From assembly GCA_024291935.2 (NCBI GenBank), contig CM044306.1, forward strand, positions 8,692,001-8,756,000: 64,000 bases of DNA. The letters are read 5' to 3'. This document shows, one piece after another, positions 22,655 to 32,517 of the stretch. The notes beneath the pieces were generated by a model that made no database searches, was not told where the DNA came from, and worked only from the letters and a program-made list of their open reading frames with translations. Made by a program: the position numbers and the translations under genes. Position 1 is the stretch's first letter. Each line of letters begins with the position of its first letter. The DNA is from Okapia johnstoni (taxonomy: Eukaryota; Chordata; Mammalia; Artiodactyla; Giraffidae).

Positions 22655-23005
22655 TGTTACAGCTCTATTTTATTTAGATAATAGCAGGAAAATCCATCCC
22701 TGAAGCATGAGGGCCTGCCGACCGACCGTTGACCCAAAGACACGAAGAGAACGCCCCAGGGCGCAGGGGAGAGAAAAAAGGGAGAGAGAGCACTTTGGCT
22801 CCGCATTTTATATGTTTTTTCCCTCCCCCTGAGCCTGCCTTATGTAAATTGGGCTTAGCCAGGAGTGCTGTTCTACCTGAAGTTCTCACTCTGGTCCTCG
22901 GACCTTCCTTTGACCTTTCTTTGTTCCATTTTCGCGGGCTTTTCCCTTTCTTGTCTTTAGCCACCGCCATTTTGGACTCCTGTTTCCTATTCTAACTACC
23001 TAACA
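22655..23005 (-). mobile_element. Solo LTR, endogenous retrovirus type
   Basis: Family not named. The 351-bp unit ends in a perfect inverted repeat TGTTA (22655-22659) and TAACA (23001-23005). Read on the minus strand it has the order of an LTR: a 'CCAAAATGGCGGTGG' word (22961-22975) in the U3-like part, a TATA box (ATATAAAATG, complement of about 22805-22814), a C/T-rich leader, and AATAAA (22669-22674) close to the 3' end. No flanking gag/pol/env remains. No clear short target duplication was found (left GACCA, right CCACC), so the ends may have decayed. Confidence 0.6.
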
Positions 23006-24249
23006 CCACCTCATTCGGGTCTGGACCCAAAACACTGGGGGCAGCAGGGCCCACGGCTTGCCTGGCTCCAGGCAGCAGGGAGGGGCGGTAGGGAGGGGGC
23101 TTTTCCGGCATCTCTGGGCCATCACGAACTGCCCTCCCAGAATTGCCCCTATGGGGCCGAACCACTGCAACCCCACCGTTTTCCAGGAGAACGGCCCTCT
23201 GCCCTCACTGCCTTATTTGACACAGTCAACAGCTCTGCTGCTGGGTGAAGCTGGGGTTCTGAAAACTGATAGCCAGGTGCCCAACTCTAATCAGGGCGCC
23301 AGAGCCCCCACCTCCTGCCTGCCCACCCCACACACCCACATCCCACCAGCACAGCTGAGTTTTCCCTCTTCTCTGCCTGTCCTCTGTCTCCAGCCCACTC
23401 ATGAGAGCAGAGTCACTAAAAAAGGAAGCAATCAGGAGGAAAACGGGTGCGGCTCCCCAGATCTTGGGGGAGGCTGGTGATGGAGATGCCTCCAGATGTG
23501 CTATTGGAGCCAGGAACCCACTTCCCCTGGCCTCCACATCAGGGCTCTGGGGTCACCAGTGTGGTGGTGAAGGTTGCAAGGTAGCTACCCAAGCTGAGTC
23601 CAGCAGGGACCCAAGACCCCTGAGAACTGGATCCAGAAGCACTTTCAGACCCAGTGCCCACAGGGATTGTCACTCTCCAGGGCAGGCTGGTCATTTTAGT
23701 GTGGTCAGGGGAGCCACCCAGGTGTCTAGTTTCCAGGCCAACTCCCAGCACTGCCCTCCCCCTCCTCCCCCCCTCCCCCTCAGCTCTGCTCCTCCACCAC
23801 TTCCAAAACTCCTTCCTGGGCAACACCTTTCTGCCTGGGGCTCTCCAGGCCAGTGGCTTTCCAGTCTGCTCGGCTAAGACCCACCATAAGATACAGGTGA
23901 CACCATGGGACCCCAGAAACACACACGCAGACAAGTATATAAAACAGGACAGATGCGTCACGTCACAAAGGTCTCGCCCTCACAGAGGCCTCCCACACTG
24001 ATATTTTCTCTTCTCTTCAGTTTTTCTATTTCTAATGTAATCTTTTTCTATTTTATTCTATTTGTATTTTTCACAGCCCACAAGCTATATTTCACCCGAG
24101 CGGACCTCCTCTCACAGTTTGAAAGCCACCACGCTAGGCCACCTTCATGCTCTCAGTGAAACCAGCTTCAGCAAGCTGGCTGGCGCCAGGCAGTGTTGTT
24201 GCATGCAAAAATCTCCCTGGTCTTGCTTTTTTGGGGAAAAAAAAAAGTA
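23006..24249. other. Unique non-coding sequence
   Basis: C-rich run near 23757-23780. Open frames up to about 158 codons on both strands (23058-24001) are Pro/Ser-rich with no domain or splice support. Confidence 0.4.
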
Positions 24250-24402
24250 TTTATTTGGCTCCACCAGGTCTTAGTTTCAGCACTCAGGATCTTCAATCTT
24301 AGTTGCAGCATGCAAACTCTTAGTCATGGCAGGTGGGATCGAACCTGGGCCCCCCTGCATTGGGAGCTTGGAGTTTTAGCCACTGGACCACCAGGGAAAC
24401 GC
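24250..24402 (-). mobile_element. CHR-family SINE
   Basis: 'tatttatttggctccaccag', 'agttgcagcatgcaaactct' and 'cactggaccaccagggaaac', reverse orientation, with the duplicated 'cagcatgc...' middle seen in longer CHR variants. Confidence 0.88.
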
Positions 24403-24528
24403 TGCTCTTCCTTTCTCACAACCCAGAGCAAACATCCATAAGAGGGTTCTTACCTGAGCTTTGATGTCACACCATCCTTCCTTTCGTATTTCCCTTATGG
24501 TTGGCTTTTTTTTTTTTTGGTATCTCTG

Positions 24529-24666
24529 CAGCTGCTGCTGCTGCTAAGTTGCCTCAGTCGTGTCTGACTCTGGGCGACCCCATAGACGGCAGCCCACCAG
24601 GCTCCCCCGTCCCTGGGATTCTCCAGGCAAAAGTACTGGAGTGGGTTGCCATTTCCTTCTCCGTTT
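24529..24666 (-). mobile_element. BOV-A monomeric SINE with GCT tail
   Basis: (GCT)n at 24530-24545 is the tail side, then 'gttgcctcagtcgtgtctga' to 'gccatttccttctcc'. Only one BovA monomer. Direct repeats GTATCTCT at 24520-24527 and 24667-24674 support a complete insertion. Confidence 0.9.
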
Positions 24667-24904
24667 GTATCTCTAGTCTCTGTCTATTCCCTTTCTCATG
24701 ATTTCCTCCCAGTTTTCCATACTCCAAAAGCTTCTCTGATATTCGGAGAACAGGACTTGGGTCTCCACGACCTTGAGAGATGATGGCCAAGCAATCCAGT
24801 TTATTTCAATTTAAAGAGTCCATTTGCACGTCAAGCCAGCAAAGAAATCTCCCACATTACTTAACGAGTTTCACGAGAAGGAAAGGAGCTGAATTGTTTT
24901 TAAC

Positions 24905-25132
24905 ATTTATTTATTTCTCTGGCTGCTTCGAGTCTTACTTGCAGCACGCAAAATCTTTCCTCGTGGCGCTCGGGCTTCTCTCTCGTTGAGGCACCGGCTC
25001 AGTAGCTGCAGCGCATGGGCTTAGTTGCCCTGCAACATGCTGGATCTCATTAATAGTCTCCCAACCAGGGATCGAACCCTCGTCGGCTGCATTGGAAGGT
25101 GGATTCTTAACCACTGGACCACCAGGGAAGTC
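24905..25132 (-). mobile_element. CHR-1/CHRL-type SINE
   Basis: 'catttatttatttctctggc', 'ggcaccggctcagtagctgc', 'accagggatcgaaccctcgt' and 'ggaccaccagggaagtccc', reverse orientation, longer than CHR-2. Confidence 0.88.
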
Positions 25133-25134
25133 CC

Positions 25135-25300
25135 TCTGGATGTTTATTGAACAGCTACCATATGTCCGAAACTTTCTGTGAAGTTCTAAAGGCAGCGTCT
25201 CATACTCACGGTTCTCAATAATCTTTGAAACAGGATCTTATTCCCACTGTTCCAACAGGAGACTCAGAGAAGGGAAGTCAGTTACCCAAGGCCAAGGGGC
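25135..25300 (-). mobile_element. MIR/L2-like fragment
   Basis: 'tgtttattgaacagctacca', then 'ggagactcagagaagggaag' and 'ttacccaaggccaag', resemble the reverse complement of an ancient MIR-type element. Confidence 0.55.
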
Positions 25301-25964
25301 GGAGGAATTTGGGGTGGGGGTGGGGCGGATAGGCCAGATAGCAAAGTTCTGTTTTTCTGCTGGGAAGGTTGTTTTCCCAGAGGAGGGTCAGTGCTGAACA
25401 GGTCTCCAGGCAAACAGGGATTGTTTCACTGAAAGTGCGTGGGCCAGCCTTTCCTATCCATCCCTCCTCGGTGTAAATTTCCAAGCTGAAACCAGGGAGA
25501 AAGGGATGGAGGAGGGAGAGGAAAGAAACGGTGAAAAAGAGAGGCAGAAACAAAGTAGACAACAAAAACTAATCATACCTTTTAAGACTGCATTTTCTCC
25601 ATTTGAAAATAAACATGTTTTTCACTTTGTAATGTTCTCAAAAGGGAGGTACATTTTATGATCAATGTCAAGAGAAACTTGTCAGCGGACGGTACATGTT
25701 AACAATCATGGTGAATTCGAAGTGGAGGAAGGGGGGACTGTGGTTCCAGGTTAATCCTGAGGCTCACAAGCTGGACATCACCCGGTGCAGTCTATTCTTC
25801 TAGAACAGCTCAAAAATACAGAGGACTTTTCCTGTTTGCTGTCAGAAGGCTCTGTAATCTAGTCATCACACTCATTTATGGAGAAGAAAATTAGGGTCCC
25901 ACAATTAAATTTTATTTGCACAATTTTCCGTATCTATTTTTCTTTTCTTAAATTGATACACTTT
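25301..25964. other. Unique non-coding sequence
   Basis: G-rich short run near 25311-25325. No recognised repeat or exon. Confidence 0.4.
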
Positions 25965-26125
25965 TTAAAGTCTTTATTGAATTTGTTACAATATTACTTC
26001 GGTTTTATGTTTTGGGTTTTTGGCCAGGAGGCATGTGGGATCCTAGCTCCCCGACTAAAGATCAAACTCCCACCCTCTGCACTGGAAGGCAAAGCCTTAA
26101 CCACCCGAAGGCCAGGGAAGTCCTG
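25965..26125 (-). mobile_element. CHR-family SINE
   Basis: 'ttaaagtctttattgaattt', 'ggaggcatgtgggatcctag' and 'cgaaggccagggaagtcct', reverse orientation. Diverged copy. Confidence 0.8.
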
Positions 26126-26169
26126 CTATTTTCAAAATGTATGTTCCCAGCAGTTTGGGAGGCTTTCTC

Positions 26170-26236
26170 TATTTTTTTTTTTTGTTTTTTGCGTGGTTTT
26201 TTTTTCTGGTTTGGTTTTAGTTTGGTTTTGTTTGCT
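26170..26236. repeat. T/G-rich low-complexity run
   Basis: Poly-T interspersed with GG and G. The Lys-rich minus-strand open frame across it is an artefact. Confidence 0.8.
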
Positions 26237-28166
26237 GCAGCAATTAACCTCATAAACCACCATTTCATTACTCTGGTAGATTAACTACTTCAGAGAGTAT
26301 CAGATAAACATGGTGCTTTGCATTCAAGCGTCTTCAGAAGCCAGGCCGAACAATGGGGTGGTTTTACCAGTGCAATCCTGGTAATTAGAGAGAAGAGGCC
26401 CCTCAGGTAACTGCTGAGAAAGGTCCCTTAATTTGACCCTATTTCACACGGTCCAATTTTCAATAAAATGAGGCACTTGAGCACTGTCCCTCAGGAAATC
26501 ACCTCCGAGCCTGTAATCCCTAGATCTTCCAGGGCATTATTCAATCTAAAGTCCTCCTTTCTGATCTGTCTGCCTTAGCCATCCCCCTTCTGCTCAGTAT
26601 TTACCCAGGGACGGTCTAGACTGGCTTTCATGCCCTATGACAACATCTTCCTCTTTCGCTTGGTACCTCCCTTCTTATCATCATTTTTGATTATCTACTT
26701 GAACTTGCTTCTCTTTCTGATTGTCAGTGGAAACCCAAAGCAGGGTTTGATGGTTTATTCATTATTTACTTATTTATTTATTGAATGGCATTTCTATTGC
26801 AAACACATTTTTTTGCCAGAAGCAGAAGAAAAATATACTCCAGCTCCTCACCGTCAAACTCCCCTCCCCTGCTCCACTCTGATATTGCATTATATATATT
26901 CTCGTGAACCCAAAACCACCCCTATTTACTGCAAAATTTCCTCCCCAGGCACTTTAGTGCCAGGTTTGTTTTTTTTATCCTCATCATTCCCTCTCTGAAG
27001 CTTGATCTGGCAGTCCGGGACCAGACAACAGCAAAATGCAGCCTTCCATCAGGCAGAATTCCTTTCCGACAGAGCATAAATTTTTCCACTCTAGAAGAGG
27101 AAATGCTGTGTCCCAGGAGATGTTGCACTCCTGAAGGCCCCCATGCAGCCTTCAGAGCTTACTGGCTTGTGTTCACACCTGCAATCTCTCATCCAGGCTT
27201 CTGGAGTCACTGGGTGTGGGTATCAAGGAAAACATTGGGGATTCAAGCCCTGCCCTGTGGGGTCAGCCCCCTACTCCTGTGCTGCTTCCTGCCTCACACC
27301 ATGTGCTCGGGGGATGCTAACAGCTTCCCAGCTTTAACTCAGAAGATTCCTGCAAAACTCAGCTCAGGTACCTGTTCTTCCAGGGAACCTGCCAGAGACC
27401 AGATTCACCTGCAGTCATCTATCTGTGATGACTGTTCAGACAGGAGGCTCTTCAAAGACAGTGTATGGGAAAAGCGGTCCTTCAGCTGCAGATTTCAGAA
27501 AACCAGTCCAGTGGGATCAAGCACAAGAAAATGTGTTGGCTCCTGAGACTGAAGACAGGGCTGGCTTTAGATGTGCTTGATCCTGGCGCTCATACAATGT
27601 TATCAAGACTTGTCACTGCCCATCTCTGCTCTTAACTCCCTTGGCTTGATTTCCGGATGGACTCTCCCCTCATATGGTCTCAGCTTCACATCCAAGGGGG
27701 GAAGACTCTGGTTTCCCAGTAGTTCGAATAAAAATAATGGCATAGCCTTGTTTGGGCTTGATGGGCTTTACTTGATCAGACATCCAGCTCACTACCAGTC
27801 CAATAACTGGGAGGATGAGATGTATGATTAGACTCCAGGGATTCTCTAGAATCCTATAATAATAATAACTACTCATTGTTAGTCATTACAAGTAGGGGGT
27901 AGGTCCTTAAATAAAAACTAGGGTGGCTATTATCACAACAGGGAAAGCAGAGCTGAACCTCAAAATCCCCAATGCCTACTACGGCTGGCAGGGACTGCAC
28001 AGATCCACACTTGCCCAAAAGAGAACATTTTGAGAATATAGGAAATTATTTTTAAAAAGTAAAAGTTATCAATAATCTCACCACCCAAGACAACAATTAT
28101 TAGCACTTTGGGGGCTTTTCCTTTCAGTTTTTTTCCTATATGCAGGCAATTTTATGTAGCTGTGGT
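26237..28166. other. Repeat-poor unique block
   Basis: No recognised lineage-specific insertion for 1.9 kb. Short TTAT-rich run at about 26757-26783 and a TAA run near 27858. Open frames (for example plus 27103-27546) lack splice or domain support. 27600-27830 may be a very old unnamed repeat. Confidence 0.4.
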
Positions 28167-28178
28167 CATATTATCTAT

Positions 28179-28315
28179 CTATCTAGATATCCAGATACCT
28201 AGCTATCTAGATATTGTGTTTTTTATGACCGTACCACTTGGCATGTGGGATCCTAGTTCCCTGCCCCCTGCATTGGAAGCACAGAATCTTAACCATTGGA
28301 TCACCAAGGAAGTTC
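28179..28315 (-). mobile_element. CHR-2 SINE with ATCT-expanded tail
   Basis: Head complement at the right (cattggatcaccaaggaagt) and, at the left where the tail belongs, an ATCT/GATA-type microsatellite (ctatctagatatccagatac). Perfect 12-bp direct repeats CATATTATCTAT at 28167-28178 and 28316-28327 bracket both, so the microsatellite is part of the insertion. Confidence 0.88.
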
Positions 28316-28609
28316 CATATTATCTATATATTTGATGTCTTCCTTTTTTCACTAACATTTCACTTTTCTAACTCAACCTACAACTTTTGTAAACATTTAA
28401 CAGCTGCATAATAATAACTGATATATATTGATCTATTTATTTTTCTAATGGATTGTTTTTTAAATATATGCTATTATAAAAATACAACTTCAAGCATTTT
28501 TTAAATTTCAAATTGGGTATAAGGTCATTCTTTAAAAAGCACGTGATACTCTGACCTCAGAAAACCATTCCGGGGAATCCTACCTTTCGTAAGACTCTCC
28601 CTCTGTCTG

Positions 28610-28720
28610 GGGCTTCCCTGGTGACTCAGATAATAAAGAATCCACCTGCAATGAAGGAGACCCAGGTGCGATCCCTGGGTCAGGAAAATCCCCTGCAGAA
28701 GGGAATGGCTACCCACCCCT
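28610..28720 (+). mobile_element. Bov-tA SINE, 3'-truncated
   Basis: tRNA-like head and the start of the body (ggcttccctggtgactcaga to 'gaatggctacccacc'), then unrelated sequence. The body is missing. Confidence 0.85.
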
Positions 28721-29394
28721 CTGTCGACCTTCTCCAGGTTCTCTATAGAACTGTATTGAGGAGAGTATCTTTTGTCTGGTATTTTGAATACGCGCATCTT
28801 TGTCCAAGGAACCATACTTGGCTCTCTGGTGATAAATTTATCACAGGGACATGGCTGCCCTCCTAAAATTCTCTTCAGGGAACAATTTTCCAAGGTCTAA
28901 CATGGTGCCTAATTGACAACTTTCTTTAATAGGCTGGGATGATAACTCTTTCTTATTTAAGCCACAAATGATGATTAATGGAGTTCCAACAGGACAGTAT
29001 CTTCACTTTATTCTCACCTTCATTATTTTAATCTCTCTCTGAATGATTGTCTAATGGATCTGTATTGCTATAAAGGTCTGTGAATGGTGGTGGGTATCTA
29101 TAAATCCCTCCAAATCACGAGAGCTCCCTCCACTTGGTTAAGGTGGAACAGACTCCATGAAAAGTCTGTCCGACCCCGGGATGCAGGAGGGTGCTCACAA
29201 CTGGGAAAAATGGGCCTTAGGTCCAACTATAAAGTGGCCAGGTGCCCAGAAAATCACCAGAATGGTTCTGAGAGTCAAATTACATTGACTCCTTGGTGTG
29301 GTGTGGGGGGGAGAGAAGCAAAGGTTGAAATGGCAATTTGGAGACTGTCAGGATACAAAAGGCTGTGAGGAATTAATAATGAAGTTGTTGATGG
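28721..29394. other. Unique non-coding sequence
   Basis: AT-rich around 28890-29090. No recognised gene or repeat. Confidence 0.4.
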
Positions 29395-29560
29395 ATCCAT
29401 TCAATCATTCAGCATTTTACTGAGCTCCCTTGTCTGTGCCAGGCATTGTGTCAGGCACTGGGAAATCAAGATTAACTGGAACGGCCCCAAACCTCCAGAA
29501 TCTCACAACCTCTATGGGGGGAGGAAAAAAATCTATTATCCAACAAGGACCATCTGGAGC
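29395..29560 (-). mobile_element. L2 3' end, reverse
   Basis: 'atcattcagcattttactga', then 'gtgccaggcattgtgtcagg', matches the L2 end in reverse orientation. Confidence 0.65.
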
Positions 29561-29654
29561 AAGGTAATGTTCAAGTGACATAAGATGGCAGGACCCTGCA
29601 CATATAAAGACCTCACCCTTGGTTTAATGATTTGCTGGGCATCTCTACCCTTCA

Positions 29655-29990
29655 AATTCATCCATTCTACAAAGATTTATTGAGGGAGCTCTTCCCTGGT
29701 GGCTCAGATGGTAAAGAATCTGTCTGCAATGCTGGAAATGTGGGTTCAATCTCTTGATTGGGAAGATCCCCTGGAGAAGAGAATGGCTACCCACTCCAGT
29801 ATTCTCGTCTGGAGAATCCCATGGACAGAGGAGCCTGCTGGGCTACAGTGCATGGAGTCATATTGCATACCACTGAGTGACTAACACTTTGACTTTCACT
29901 TCTCTATTGTGTGTCAGACATTCTGCTGGGCACTGAGGACAGGACAGACACAAATTCAGGACAGGCCCCAGCAAATAAGTAGGTAAAACA
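29655..29990 (-). mobile_element. L2 fragment interrupted by Bov-tA
   Basis: Left part 'tccattctacaaagatttat' plus 'tgaggg' and right part 'ctattgtgtgtcagacattc' plus 'tgctgggcactgaggac' are adjacent in an L2 read in reverse. The Bov-tA at 29688-29901 sits between them. Confidence 0.7.
29688..29901 (+). mobile_element. Bov-tA SINE nested in L2
   Basis: 'gctcttccctggtggctcag' to 'ctaacactttgactttcact'. Full length apart from a change near 'gagtcatattgcataccact' in the 3' body. Confidence 0.92.
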
Positions 29991-30416
29991 TACAGGTTAT
30001 CAGGTGGGAGTAGACGCTGGGGAGGAGAGCAAGGCCAAGGCCAAGGCCAAGGGAAGGGTGATCCTAGTCAGTGGTCTGTGCAGTCTGAAAATATCAAGTG
30101 CCCACCTATGAACTCAGGCACCAGGGCCATTGTGCTGGTTAATTTTACACATCAACTTGTCTGGATTATACTAAGATACCCCATGGTTTGGTCAAACCAG
30201 TAGATATGTTGCTCTGAAAGTATTTTTCAGATTTTTTTTTATGTGATTAACATTTAAACCAGGAGGCTTTGAGTAAAGGAGATTACCCTCCTCCAATCAG
30301 TTGAGGGACTTCAGAGGAAAAAAAAAGACTCAGGTTCCCATGAAGGGGGAGTTCTGCCTCCAGACTGCTTTCAGACTGGAGATGGGAACATCATCCCTTA
30401 TCTAACTCTCCAGCCT

Positions 30417-30466
30417 TTACCAGCTTTACCAGATTCTTTGCCAGCTGATCCACAAGGGAAGCCCAC
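30417..30466 (-). mobile_element. Micro-insertion: Bov-tA head only
   Basis: About 50 bp that on the minus strand begins 'gggcttcccttgtggatcag' and continues 'ctggcaaagaatctggtaaa', which is just the first part of the Bov-tA tRNA-like head, then GGTAAAGCT-like repeats. Flanked by perfect 15-bp direct repeats CTAACTCTCCAGCCT at 30402-30416 and 30467-30481, so it is a complete event and not a decayed full-length SINE. Confidence 0.8.
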
Positions 30467-30534
30467 CTAACTCTCCAGCCTGCTGCAGATTTCAAACTTG
30501 CCAGCAACCCCCACCCCAGTCACCTGAGTCAGTC

Positions 30535-31138
30535 CGTTATCAAACCAACACTGGGTTTGCTCACCCCGTGCTCGGGAAAGCCAATCCATTGACACCAGGT
30601 TGTGGTGAAGGAAAAGTGCAGCATTTATCTCAGGGTGCCAAGCAAAGAGTCCAGAGCAGCTAATGCTTAAGAGACCCAAACTCCCCAAAGGCTTTCAGGG
30701 TAAGAAAGAGCGGTCGGGGGTTGTGTGATCAGCTTGCGGATATTCTTCTGATTGGCTGGTGGTGAGGTCATCAGGAGTCAATATCATCAACCTTTGGGTT
30801 CCAACCTTTCTGGGGTCTCCGTGCTTGTGGGCAGCGTACAGTTGACTTCTTCCACCTGGTGGGGGTTTCGGTATCTGCAAAACAGCTTCAAGGATGTGGT
30901 TCAGAATATTATCTCTAGCCCTGGAGGAGGAACTAAAAGTCCTTGACTTTGTTTAACATCTAAACTATTATTATTTTGTCTTGCGTGACTGTTTTCCTTT
31001 CTCTCTGCATTTTCTCACTTCTCTGATTAAATCTATTCTTTGACTAAAGTTTTTCTACAGACTAAAGGCAGGCAGAGGACACGACTCGGGGAGAAGAAGT
31101 CTTGTTCTGGGATGGCCATGGGGCTTTGCTCAGTTACA
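30535..31138 (-). mobile_element. Solo LTR, ruminant ERV type
   Basis: A 604-bp block that breaks an old repeat between 'cctgagtcagtcc' and 'aattccttaa'. On the minus strand it shows LTR-like order: end TGTAACTGAGC, a CCAAT box in 'ccagccaatcagaagaat', a leader, and 'gagataaatgctgcactttt' (polyadenylation-region-like) near the 3' end. Resembles bovine LTRs; exact family not assigned. No internal retroviral genes are present. The flanks CAGTCC and AATTCC are only a partial target duplication. Confidence 0.7.
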
Positions 31139-31149
31139 AATTCCTTAAT

Positions 31150-31304
31150 AGGAACTTCCCTTCCAGTGGCTGAGACTCCGTGCTCCCAATGCAGGCAGCC
31201 GTTCGATCCCTGGTCAGGGGTCAGGGAATGAGATCCTGCATGCTTCAGTAAAAAAAAAAAAAAAGATCCTGTGTGCCACAACTAAGACTCAGATCCTTAA
31301 AATA
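31150..31304 (+). mobile_element. CHR-family SINE
   Basis: 'ggaacttcccttccagtggc', B-box (gttcgatccc), 'gagatcctgcatgcttcagt', A14 run at 31251-31264, then 'gtgccacaactaagactcag'. The A-run is internal. Confidence 0.85.
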
Positions 31305-31378
31305 AGTCTCTTTCCCTTCCCTCTCTCTCTCCCTTTCTCCCACTGATTCTCTGCCTCTCAGAACACTGACTGATACAG

Positions 31379-32154
31379 CAACGCACAAGGCATGGCTACT
31401 GAATTTGCCGTCCTCCCCGCTCCCAACCTCACAGCTGCCAGAGTTGGGACACAAAGGGACAAGGGCTGCTGAGCCCCAGGCTGCACCCGGAGACTCCCAC
31501 CTCCAAGTTTCTGCTGCAAACAGCTGGGGAAGCTGCTGCTACCTATGCCAATGGCCGGGCCACAGGTGCCTTCGTATCTCCTCTTTCAAGGACCCCGTGG
31601 GGTGGGAGCCCACACATCATGCCTCCCAAGTCCTCTGGACCATTTGTGGGAAAGAAGCTCCCTCTCCTTGCTCTCTCTGTCCTCCTGCCTTTCTCTGATG
31701 GCTATCGTCTTTGGCTTGAGTTGGACCCGGGGTAGAGGTCGTCCATGGCAGGTACTGTGGCAGGTAAGACTCTTCCACTGTGTCCAATACAGTCTTGCCA
31801 GCTGCCCATCACTGCACATTTGGCCCCATACCCGAAATCCCCAAAGAGCTTGCTGCTGCAGCTATTTGGACGACATATAATAAGATCTTTTAGTGATAAG
31901 TACAGGAGTCTCCAAAGAATTTTTTTGCTGGGACGTAAAGCTCTGCTCCTTTTTCTTTTGTACATTGAAACGCGTGTCATTTCCCCAGAATGCCACTGTC
32001 TTCTGGGAACAGACACAGAGGCCCATTGTTGACACTGCCATTTAGGAGCCAGGATTGACCCCAACACACAAAGACCCGGCTGTGCCCGGTGGCTGAAGGA
32101 AGTGTGCTGAGTCTTCTGACACGGGTCTCTGGACGGAGGATCCTGGGCTAGTCA
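31379..32154. other. Unique sequence downstream of candidate exon
   Basis: No recognised repeat. If the minus-strand exon at 32155-32316 is real, this stretch would hold its 3' UTR. No AATAAA (TTTATT on the plus strand) was seen between about 31700 and 32154. Confidence 0.4.
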
Positions 32155-32316
32155 TTAATGGGGTTCCGGGGAATCATTTGCTCCTGCTCGGCTGAGCTGG
32201 TGGGGGGTCAGGAGCGGCAGGTTGTAGGGCTCCATACTGGTCCCCAGGGCAGCATCCAGTGGGCTTTCCAAGGGCATGTCAGCCCTGAGGTCAGGCAGCA
32301 TCTCCTCCATGTAGAG
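32155..32316 (-). CDS. Candidate terminal coding exon, unidentified
   Basis: On the minus strand a pyrimidine-rich tract (ctgacttccttctccag) precedes an AG at 32318-32317. It is followed by 53 codons in frame, beginning LYMEEMLPDLRADMPLESPL, then the stop TAA at 32157-32155. By hand count 38 of 53 third positions are G or C, which is coding-like and above this flank. The frame is also open for about 85 bases upstream of the acceptor, so the exon may be larger (to about 32402, where an in-frame TGA occurs) or this could be part of a retrocopy. Acidic and hydrophobic content; no domain recognised. No partner exon was identified, so this is tentative. Confidence 0.35.
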   Translation of the reverse strand, partial: LYMEEMLPDLRADMPLESPLDAALGTSMEPYNLPLLTPHQLSRAGANDSPEPH

Positions 32317-32517
32317 CTGGAGAAGGAAGTCAGATCGCCAGGAGGCAGCAGGAAAACTGAGGCTGCCCAAGGCTTCACCTGCTTTAACAATGAAGACTCA
32401 TGGAAATAAGATTTTCCTCCAGTAAATGCAGCAGCCACTGAAATCTGTTCTTTAGGGATAAGTTCCCATCTTTTAACAGGTGGAAGAAAGCAAAGAAGAT
32501 GCTTTTTCCAAAACACC
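32317..32517. other. Possible intron or upstream part of the candidate exon
   Basis: Sequence between the candidate acceptor and the CHR SINE, open in the exon frame to about 32402. No other feature recognised. Confidence 0.3.

Larger units (their letters stand above)
30137..31378 (+). mobile_element. Old interspersed repeat, split by younger insertions
   Basis: Family not named. Recognised as a common placental repeat by order: 'catcaacttgtctggattat', 'gattaacatttaaaccagga', 'ccaatcagttgagggacttc', 'cagatttcaaacttgccagc', and a terminal module 'cagaacactgactgatacag' at about 31358-31377. Between these lie a micro-SINE (30417-30466), a solo LTR (30535-31138) and a CHR SINE (31150-31304). Confidence 0.6.

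Noticed and set aside
22674..22970. 98-codon basic minus-strand frame with good start context
   Set aside because: Lies entirely inside the 351-bp unit with LTR ends, TATA box and polyadenylation signal, so it is better explained as LTR sequence.
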